From positions 1-19,229 of the forward strand of contig CABUBH010000036.1 of NCBI GenBank assembly GCA_902489775.1: a DNA stretch of 19,229 nucleotides, read 5' to 3'. Position 1 is the first letter of the stretch. The number at the start of each line of letters is the position of its first letter. A program made the position numbers and the translations under genes. Below the pieces are notes generated by a model. It was not told where the DNA came from. It saw only the letters and a program-made list of their open reading frames with translations, and did no database searches. This stretch comes from an uncultured Collinsella sp. (GTDB lineage: Bacteria; Actinomycetota; Coriobacteriia; Coriobacteriales; Coriobacteriaceae). Below are positions 13,898 to 19,229 of the stretch, piece after piece.

Positions 13898-14902
13898 TTA
13901 GGCCTTGAGGGCCTCCTCGACGGCGACAGCGCAGGCGACGGTGGCACCGACCATGGGGTTGTTGCCCATGCCGATGAGACCCATCATGTCGACGTGCGCA
14001 GGCACGGAGGAAGAACCGGCGAACTGGGCGTCGGAGTGCATGCGGCCCATGGTGTCGGTCATGCCGTAAGAGGCAGGGCCGGCGCCCATGTTGTCCGGGT
14101 GCAGGGTACGGCCAGTGCCGCCACCAGAAGCGACGGAGAAGTACTTCTTGCCAGCCTCGAGGCGCTCCTTCTTGTAGGTGCCAGCGACGGGGTGCTGGAA
14201 GCGCGTGGGGTTGGTGGAGTTACCGGTGATCGAGATGTCGACGTTCTCGTGCCACATGATGGCAACGCCCTCGCGGACGTCGTCGGCGCCGTAGCAGTTG
14301 ACGGCGGCGCGGGGACCATCGGAGTAGGGGATGGTCTCGACGACCTTGAGCTCGCCCGTGAAGTAGTCGAACTGGGTCTTCACATAGGTGAAGCCGTTGA
14401 TGCGGGCGATGATCTGAGCAGCGTCCTTGCCCAGACCGTTGAGGATGACGCGCAGCGGCTTCTTACGAGCCTTGTTGGCGTTCAGAGCCAGGCCGATAGC
14501 GCCCTCAGCGGCAGCGAAGGACTCGTGACCGGCCAGGAAGGCGAAGCACTCGGTGTCGTCGGAGAGCAGCATAGCGCCCAGGTTGCCGTGGCCCAGACCG
14601 ACCTTGCGGTCCTCGGCGACGGAGCCGGGAACGGTGAAGGCCTGGATGCCCTCGCCGATGATGGCGGCAGCCTCAGAAGCGGACTTGGCGCCACGCTTGA
14701 CAGCGAGAGCGCAACCGAGGGTGTAGGCCCACTCGGCGTTCTGGAAGGCGATGGACTGGGTGTTGTTGACGATCTCACGCGGGTTGAAGCCCTTGTCGGT
14801 GCAGATCTGCAGAGCTTCCTCGAGGGAGGCGATGCCGTTGTCGGCGAGGCACTTGTTGATCTTGTCAGCGCGGCGCTCGTAACCTTCGAACGTAACAGTC
14901 AT
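13898..14902 (-). CDS. GGGtGRT-family protein
   Basis: This 334-residue protein carries the motif that names its family: GGGTGRT at 260-266, within SGGGTGRTLHPDN. Other glycine-rich stretches are GLGHGNLGAM (102-111), GHESFAAAEGAIG (125-137) and a C-terminal GLIGMGNNPMVGAT (308-321). The family has no established biochemical function that I know of. It is regularly encoded next to a NifU-like scaffold, as here (18 nt downstream, same operon), which points to iron-sulfur cluster or metal handling. The glycine-rich loops suggest nucleotide or cofactor binding, but this is inference. No signal peptide or membrane segment is evident, so it is cytosolic. The ATG at 14902 has GGGAGGG upstream. The gene ends just before a strong terminator. 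Confidence 0.9.
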   Translation of the reverse strand: MTVTFEGYERRADKINKCLADNGIASLEEALQICTDKGFNPREIVNNTQSIAFQNAEWAYTLGCALAVKRGAKSASEAAAIIGEGIQAFTVPGSVAEDRKVGLGHGNLGAMLLSDDTECFAFLAGHESFAAAEGAIGLALNANKARKKPLRVILNGLGKDAAQIIARINGFTYVKTQFDYFTGELKVVETIPYSDGPRAAVNCYGADDVREGVAIMWHENVDISITGNSTNPTRFQHPVAGTYKKERLEAGKKYFSVASGGGTGRTLHPDNMGAGPASYGMTDTMGRMHSDAQFAGSSSVPAHVDMMGLIGMGNNPMVGATVACAVAVEEALKA

Positions 14903-14920
14903 AGTTATTTCCCTCCCTTT

Positions 14921-15655
14921 CTACTCGTGAACCGGGAACACGCTGGCGACGGAGTGAGTCTCCTCGTCGGTGCGCGGGTCGATGTACTTGGCAGCGTTCT
15001 CCCACTGACCATAGTGGCCCATAGCGCCAGCGATGGCCTCCTCGGGGGTCTTGCCGGCCTTGACGGCGTCGGTGAACTTGCCGAGGTTCAGGAACTCGAA
15101 TGCGATGATCTCGTTCTTGTCGTTGAGAGCCATGCGGGTGACGTAGCCCTGAGCGAGCTCGAGGTAACGAGCGCCCTTGGCCTTGGTGCCGAACATGGTG
15201 CCGACCTGAGAGCGAAGGCCCTTGCCGAGGTCGTCGAGGGAGGCGCCCACGGGCAGGCCGCCCTCGGAGAACGCGGTCTGGCTGCGGCCGTAAACGATCT
15301 GCAGGAAGATCTCGCGCATAGCAACGTTGATGGCGTCGCAGACGAGGTCGGTGTTGAGGGCCTCGAGGATGGTCTTACCGGGAAGGATCTCGGAAGCCAT
15401 GGCGGCAGAGTGGGTCATGCCCGAGCAGCCGATGGTCTCAACGAGGGCCTCCTCGATGATGCCGTCCTTGACGTTCAGCGTGAGCTTGCAGGCGCCCTGC
15501 TGAGGTGCGCACCAACCCACACCGTGCGTAAGACCGGAGATGTCGGAAATCTCCTTAGCCTGGACCCACTTGCCCTCCTCGGGGATGGGTGCGGGGCCGT
15601 GGTATGCACCCTTGGCAACGGGGCACATGTTCTCCACTTCCTGTGAGTACTGCAT
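14921..15655 (-). CDS. NifU-like iron-sulfur cluster assembly scaffold protein
   Basis: The protein has 244 residues and a NifU/IscU-like core at about 45-125. Cysteines are placed like the scaffold ligands: C49 and C56 (GWCAPQQGACKL), C77 (ETIGCSGMTHSAAMAS) and C106 (LVCDAI); C11 near the N-terminus is extra. IscU-type scaffolds hold a nascent Fe-S cluster received from a cysteine desulfurase. The spacing differs from classical IscU (CAPQQGAC replaces the CGD turn), and a C-terminal extension of about 120 residues is specific to this subfamily. The start at 15655 is chosen for its GAGAGGAGAGG upstream; the frame extends to 15739 without a site. It is the first gene of a two-gene operon with the GGGtGRT protein and lies about 1.3 kb from sufU. 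Confidence 0.85.
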   Translation of the reverse strand: MQYSQEVENMCPVAKGAYHGPAPIPEEGKWVQAKEISDISGLTHGVGWCAPQQGACKLTLNVKDGIIEEALVETIGCSGMTHSAAMASEILPGKTILEALNTDLVCDAINVAMREIFLQIVYGRSQTAFSEGGLPVGASLDDLGKGLRSQVGTMFGTKAKGARYLELAQGYVTRMALNDKNEIIAFEFLNLGKFTDAVKAGKTPEEAIAGAMGHYGQWENAAKYIDPRTDEETHSVASVFPVHE

Positions 15656-16058
15656 GCCTCTCCTCTCTATCGTGTTGGCGTCCCGTCTGGGGGTCGTGGC
15701 TGGCGATTGCCGGGCGACCCTTCGAAAGGGACATGACATGCAGCCCCTATAATACCGCGAAATGCACGGAATATTCGGCGAACGGCTCAGTTTTCGTAGC
15801 GAGAAGTCCGGAAGTTTTAATTGAAACGGTTTAACCCTATGTTATGTGGTCGTGAACTTCCGTAGAGGGGGTCCTTCTTGGGCAAGCTTTTGGTCAGCTC
15901 TTGTAAGCGTTACAGGGGTTGACCTGTTGCAACGGTGCCGTTCGCCGCCTGATTACTGCCTTTGGCCGCGCGAGTGTATTGTTTTGCGTGAATGTTTTGA
16001 TGGCACGCTTCAATCGTGCTGTATTGGATGGCAAGCAGATCCCGGCGAAGGGAGCGCC
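15656..16058. other. Divergent intergenic region between NifU-like gene and transposase gene
   Basis: These 403 bp hold the promoters of two divergent genes. A -10-like core at 15748-15754 reads TATAAT on the plus strand and TATTAT on the minus strand; the minus-strand copy would serve the NifU-like operon, with a leader of about 90 nt. I find no good -35 for either. An 8-bp inverted repeat CGGAAGTT (15809-15816) / AACTTCCG (15855-15862) encloses an A/T-rich stretch. No gene, riboswitch or RNA is recognised. Confidence 0.45.
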
Positions 16059-16859
16059 ATGCAGCGCGTTTGGAAAACGGTTACCGGCTTTTACCATGTC
16101 TGTGCCCGCGGTACGGGCAAGCAGCTCATCTTTGAGGGCGATGAAGACCGGTGGGAGTTTTTGGAGCTGATGCGCGAGTGCTGCTGCGAGGAGGGTGTGA
16201 CGGTTATCGCCTGGTGCCTTATGGGCAATCACGTGCATTTGGTGCTTACAGATTACGAGGACAGGATGAGCGCGGCGATGCACCGGTTGCTTTTGACGTA
16301 CGCGCGGCGGTTCAATAAACGCACGGGGCGCACAGGGCATCTGTTCCAGAACCGTTTTGACCGGCGCTCGCTCGATACCGACTGGCAGGTGATGGAGGCT
16401 ATTCGCTCCGTACATGCCAATCCGCAGGAGGCGGGTATTGCTCTGATTGAGCGCTATCCGTGGAGCAGCTTTGCCGAGTATCTACGGGCCTATGACAACG
16501 ATATGACGAGGGGATTTTCCGACCCTTCTTGCGTTCTTGAGCTTTTTGGTTCTGCCAAGGCCTTTATTGCCTATTCGCTTTCGACGCCCGACAGCGGCGA
16601 GCCAGCGCTGTGCGATATGAAAGAGACGGAGTGGGAACGCCACGCCTTTGCCGACAAGATGGCGAAGAGCCTCGGGGTTCCGCTCAACGAACTCAAGACC
16701 GTTGCGCCCTCGCGGCGAGACAGAATCATTTTCGCTCTGCACGATGGCGGCTACACGGTGCGCGAGGTCGAACGGTATACGGGAATCAGCAAGAGTACCG
16801 TATCTCGTATCGTGCGCGCTTATGCGCGGGTGAAGGCACAGGCTGAGCTCTCGGAATAG
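16059..16859 (+). CDS. REP-associated-type Y1 (HUH) transposase homolog with C-terminal HTH; catalytic Tyr apparently lost
   Basis: This 266-residue protein has an N-terminal Y1_Tnp domain (about 5-140). Its family features are FYHVCARG (11-18), the metal-binding HUH motif as H58-V-H60 in CLMGNHVHLVL, GHLFQNRF (93-100), the HANP segment (119-122) and YPWSS (133-137). Such enzymes nick and join single-stranded DNA at palindromic ends through one tyrosine. In relatives the segment reads roughly R-Y-I-H-x-N-P; here it is R-S-V-H-A-N-P, so residue 117 is serine (codon TCC at 16407-16409). A helix-turn-helix (about 231-255, containing GISKSTVSRI) follows. The ATG at 16059 is preceded by GAAGGGAG; the frame extends to 15846 but that part lacks family resemblance. 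It lies between two Fe-S operons, in the opposite direction. It could be an inactive or domesticated DNA-binding derivative. Confidence 0.82.
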   Translation: MQRVWKTVTGFYHVCARGTGKQLIFEGDEDRWEFLELMRECCCEEGVTVIAWCLMGNHVHLVLTDYEDRMSAAMHRLLLTYARRFNKRTGRTGHLFQNRFDRRSLDTDWQVMEAIRSVHANPQEAGIALIERYPWSSFAEYLRAYDNDMTRGFSDPSCVLELFGSAKAFIAYSLSTPDSGEPALCDMKETEWERHAFADKMAKSLGVPLNELKTVAPSRRDRIIFALHDGGYTVREVERYTGISKSTVSRIVRAYARVKAQAELSE

Positions 16860-16863
16860 AAAA

Positions 16864-16896
16864 TGGCCGAACCACTCTTGTCAAGCGATTCGGCCA
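16864..16896. terminator. Hairpin between the transposase homolog and sufU
   Basis: Arms TGGCCGAA (16864-16871) and TTCGGCCA (16889-16896) are perfect inverted repeats, with an inner CTTG-T-CAAG. On the minus strand it is followed by TTTTCT, so it probably ends the suf operon. On the plus strand it lies 4 nt after the transposase stop but lacks a T-run. Confidence 0.6.
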
Positions 16897-16900
16897 ACAA

Positions 16901-16914
16901 AAATCTTAAGATTT
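16901..16914. repeat. 14-bp perfect palindrome
   Basis: AAATCTTAAGATTT is a perfect palindrome located between the terminator hairpin and the sufU stop codon. It may be part of the 3' end structure of the suf transcript or a protein-binding site. Confidence 0.35.
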
Positions 16915-16924
16915 GGGACAAGTT

Positions 16925-17359
16925 CTACTGATTATTTTGTCCCGTGAGCATGCCGTCGAGGGTGCGCCAGGCGAGCTCGGCGCATTTGACGCGGGCGGGC
17001 ATGTGCGAGATGTCCTGGAGCTGGGCGGCTTCGTCCAGGTCTTCCAGGTCCTCCTCGGAGAGCTGCTCGCCGCGGATCATGGCAAGGAAGAGCTCTGCTA
17101 GGCGGCGAGCTTCCTCGATGGTCTCGCCGGTGATGAGGTCGGCCATGATGTCGGCGCTGGCCTGACTGATGGCGCAGCCGTGGCCGGTAAAGGAGGCCTC
17201 CTCGATCACGCCGTTCTCGACGCGCAGCTGCAAGGTGAGCTCGTCGCCGCAGCTGGGGTTGATGCCGTCGTGCTCGTGCGTGGGAGCATCCATCTCATAC
17301 TTATAGTCGGGGTGCGAGTTGTGCTCCATAAATGTGGTGGAGGTGTACAGATTACCCAT
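16925..17359 (-). CDS. sufU: SUF system sulfurtransferase/scaffold SufU
   Basis: This 144-residue IscU-fold protein of the SufU type has zinc/sulfur ligands C37, D39 (NPSCGDELTL), C62 (GHGCAISQAS) and C126 (RVKCAELAW). It also has the insertion between the second and third cysteines that separates SufU from IscU. In Gram-positive SUF systems SufU takes persulfide sulfur from SufS at its zinc site and passes it on to SufBCD. The ATG at 17359 lies inside the end of sufS (8-nt overlap) and GGAG sits upstream within sufS; the longer open frame to 17452 is out-of-frame sufS sequence. It is the last gene of the sufD-sufS-sufU series. Confidence 0.95.
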   Translation of the reverse strand: MGNLYTSTTFMEHNSHPDYKYEMDAPTHEHDGINPSCGDELTLQLRVENGVIEEASFTGHGCAISQASADIMADLITGETIEEARRLAELFLAMIRGEQLSEEDLEDLDEAAQLQDISHMPARVKCAELAWRTLDGMLTGQNNQ

Positions 17360-18677
17360 TGAACGTGCTCCAAACGTGATGCAGGCCGGCGATGAACTTG
17401 TCGATGTCGGCCTTGTCGTTGTAGAAGGCCACGCTGGCGCGGCAGCAGGCAAGGTTCTCGACGCCCAGCCAGGTGAGCAGCGGCTGCGCGCAGTGGTGGC
17501 CGGCGCGTATGCAGACGCCGTCCATGTCCATGATGCTCGCGACGTCGTGCGGGTGGATGCCCTTGACGTTAAAGCTCACAACGCCGTGGTGGTTGTCCCA
17601 ATAGATGGAGCCGATGATCTGGACAAAGTCGAGCTGCATGAGCTCGCCCATCAGATAGTGGACGAGTGCCTGCTCGCGGGCCTGGATGTTCTCGTAACCC
17701 ACGGTGTTGACCAGGTAGTCGAGTGCCGCACCCGTGGCGAAGATGCCGGCGGCGTCCTGCGTGCCGGCCTCGAATTTCTCGGGAACGGGCGCCCAGACGG
17801 CGTCCTGCTCGGTGACCGAATCGATCATCTCACCGCCGGTAAGCACTGGCGGCATGGCGTTGAGCAGGTCCATCTTGCCCCACAGCACGCCGATGCCCAT
17901 GGGGCCCATGGCCTTGTGCGCGCTAAAGGCAAAGAAGTCGGCGCCCAGGTCGGCCACATCGACCGGCATGTGCGGCAGCGACTGCGCGCCGTCGACGACC
18001 AGATAGCCGCCGTACTTGTGCACGAGCTTGCCGAGGTTCTTGACCGGGTTCTCGACTCCTAGCACGTTGGAGACCTGACCCACGGCCAGGATCTTGGTCT
18101 TGGGTCCCACCTTGGCCAGAACCTCCTCGGTGGTGAGCTGGCCGGTCTTGGTGGGATAGAGGTAGACGAGCTTGGCGCCGGTCTCGCGGCAGACCTGCTG
18201 CCACGGAATCAGGTTGGAGTGGTGCTCCATGATGGTGATGACGACCTCGTCACCGGGCTCGAGCACCGTGGGTGCAAAGCTCTTGGCGACCAGGTTGAGC
18301 GACTCGCTCGTGTTGCGGGTGAAGACGACCTCGTTGGCCTGTGAGGCACCGATGAGGTCGGCGATCTGCTGGCGGACTTTCGCGATGGCGTCGGTGGCCT
18401 CGACGGACAGCGAGTACAGGCCACGCAGGGGGTTGGCGTTCATGCGCTGATAGAAGTCGCGCTCGGCGTCGAGCACGCAGGCAGGGCGCTGCGCGGTGGC
18501 GGCACTATCGAGGAAGGCGATCTCGGGGTGTTGCTGGAACAGCGGGAACTGTGCCTTGTAGGGATTGGTCTCGATGTCGACGGTAGGCCAGCCGCGCGAG
18601 GCCTCGTCGCTGGCGTCGAGCTCCATAGGCTCCGGTGCGGTACAGGTATCGCATTTAACGTGCTCGGTGTCGATCAT
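17352..18677 (-). CDS. sufS: Cysteine desulfurase SufS
   Basis: This 441-residue PLP enzyme removes sulfur from cysteine and holds it as a persulfide for Fe-S cluster synthesis. Visible are YLDSAAT-type FLDSAATAQ (55-63), EHHSNLIPW (151-159), VDGAQSLPHM (228-237), the Schiff-base lysine K255 in FSAHKAMGPMGIG, and the active-site C396 in RAGHHCAQPL. Together these place it in the SufS/CsdA (group II) class. Compared with typical SufS of about 405 residues it has roughly 35 extra N-terminal residues with a CDTC (C9, C12) pair. The ATG overlaps the sufD stop by 4 nt (ATGA), and GAGGAG precedes it. The next gene, sufU, overlaps its end. Confidence 0.96.
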   Translation of the reverse strand: MIDTEHVKCDTCTAPEPMELDASDEASRGWPTVDIETNPYKAQFPLFQQHPEIAFLDSAATAQRPACVLDAERDFYQRMNANPLRGLYSLSVEATDAIAKVRQQIADLIGASQANEVVFTRNTSESLNLVAKSFAPTVLEPGDEVVITIMEHHSNLIPWQQVCRETGAKLVYLYPTKTGQLTTEEVLAKVGPKTKILAVGQVSNVLGVENPVKNLGKLVHKYGGYLVVDGAQSLPHMPVDVADLGADFFAFSAHKAMGPMGIGVLWGKMDLLNAMPPVLTGGEMIDSVTEQDAVWAPVPEKFEAGTQDAAGIFATGAALDYLVNTVGYENIQAREQALVHYLMGELMQLDFVQIIGSIYWDNHHGVVSFNVKGIHPHDVASIMDMDGVCIRAGHHCAQPLLTWLGVENLACCRASVAFYNDKADIDKFIAGLHHVWSTFNG

Positions 18678-19229
18678 GCGAGCTCCTCTTCAAAGTTGTC
18701 GATCAGGTTGTTGCCCAGGCGGACGACGGCGGCGCGGGTGCGCTCGTCGGTGGCGGAAAGCGCGACGTCCTCCAGCTTGGCACGGACGAACAGGTCCTCG
18801 GCGGCGTTTTGGTCAAGGCCGCGGCAGGCGAGGTAGAACAGCTGCTCGTCGCGGACGTGGCCGATGGTGGCTCCGTGGTTGCCGGCGACGTCGTCCTCGT
18901 CGCACAGGATGACGGGGACGGTCTTGTTGTCGACGCCCTTGTTGGCCAAAAGCACCGTCTCGCGCTCGGTGCCGGTTGCACCCTTGCAGCCGTGCACGAG
19001 GTCGATGGTGCCGCGGTAGACCTTCTTGGACGTGCCGGTCAGTACGCCGTTGGCGTCGATCTCGCACTCGGTCTTGCGACCGCGGTGGCGCAGCTCGTAG
19101 TTAAAGTCGCGCACCTGCTCGCGGGCGCCCAGGTAGTCAGTATCGATGGTGACCTTGGCGGTATCGCCCAGCAGGTCGCCGGCAAGGCCGGTGGCACTGG
19201 CGCCGGCACCCAGGACGCTGTGCTGCACG
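18674..19229 (-). CDS. sufD: SufD, Fe-S cluster assembly scaffold subunit (5' part outside the window)
   Basis: This partial SufB/SufD-family protein has about 184 C-terminal residues in view; the frame runs off the window. The conserved NHGATIG motif followed by RDEQLFYLACRGL matches the SufD end of the beta-helix core. The end EDLFVRAKLEDVAL is helical, as in SufD. SufD partners SufB and the ATPase SufC in the SufBC2D scaffold where Fe-S clusters are built. It lacks SufB-specific C-terminal features, so SufD is preferred. Its stop TGA overlaps the sufS ATG by 4 nt, indicating translational coupling. sufB and sufC are expected just beyond 19229. Confidence 0.85.
   Translation of the reverse strand, partial: VQHSVLGAGASATGLAGDLLGDTAKVTIDTDYLGAREQVRDFNYELRHRGRKTECEIDANGVLTGTSKKVYRGTIDLVHGCKGATGTERETVLLANKGVDNKTVPVILCDEDDVAGNHGATIGHVRDEQLFYLACRGLDQNAAEDLFVRAKLEDVALSATDERTRAAVVRLGNNLIDNFEEELA

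Noticed and set aside
13727..15646. 639-codon open frame antisense to the NifU-like and GGGtGRT genes
   Set aside because: It spans two well-supported genes, their gap and a terminator on the other strand, and has the Val/Gly/Asp-rich content typical of antisense shadows.
15846..16058. 71-codon upstream extension of the transposase homolog
   Set aside because: It has no resemblance to the Y1 family N-terminus, and a proper ribosome binding site precedes the internal ATG at 16059.
1..19229. CRISPR array, toxin-antitoxin or phage-defence operon
   Set aside because: I saw no regularly spaced repeats with unique spacers and no recognisable defence genes; dinD and the transposase homolog are the only accessory-type genes.

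Overview
The window (about 60% G+C by eye) looks like chromosomal DNA of a Coriobacteriia actinobacterium, most likely Collinsella or a close relative. The reasons are a Rho factor with a very long Ala/Lys/Arg-rich N-terminus, a CarD-type regulator, a SufD-SufS-SufU iron-sulfur operon, and a NifU-like scaffold paired with a GGGtGRT-family protein. The genus is inferred from protein character, not from a database search.

Left part (1-8150). A CarD-family regulator on the minus strand diverges from argS (arginyl-tRNA synthetase). argS ends in a strong terminator. A 529-bp intergenic region follows, with a MITE-like element (27-bp inverted termini, 151 bp overall) and a candidate rho promoter. 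Next is rho (857 codons), then a two-gene unit of a membrane-anchored acidic protein of unknown function and a VanZ-family membrane protein. A bidirectional terminator overlaps the vanZ-like stop codon.

Middle (8150-12110). On the minus strand are a ROK-family sugar kinase with a palindromic operator candidate over its promoter, and a class I/II PLP aminotransferase. Divergent from these is a tRNA operon: tRNA-His(GTG) and two identical tRNA-Lys(CTT). About 157 bp past the last tRNA-Lys is a second copy of its 3' end, followed by another terminator and a repeated 26-bp tail. A dinD-like gene sits just beyond. This arrangement suggests an accessory locus or a decayed insertion at a tRNA gene.

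Right part (12110-19229). The minus strand carries an FAD-dependent oxidoreductase of the fumarate reductase/aspartate oxidase superfamily, then the two-gene unit of NifU-like scaffold and GGGtGRT protein, and finally sufD (cut by the window edge), sufS and sufU with overlapping ends. Between the two iron-sulfur units, on the plus strand, is a REP-associated-type Y1 (HUH) transposase homolog. It keeps its HxH motif, but the position of the catalytic tyrosine appears to be serine, and it carries a C-terminal helix-turn-helix.

Best candidates for something under-described are: (1) the NifU-like/GGGtGRT pair, whose biochemical role I do not know, next to a full SUF operon; (2) the apparently tyrosine-less Y1 transposase-HTH protein, possibly domesticated, in the same window as a MITE-like hairpin element; (3) the tRNA-Lys 3'-end duplication next to dinD; and (4) the Rho N-terminal region with repeated AT-hook-like basic motifs.
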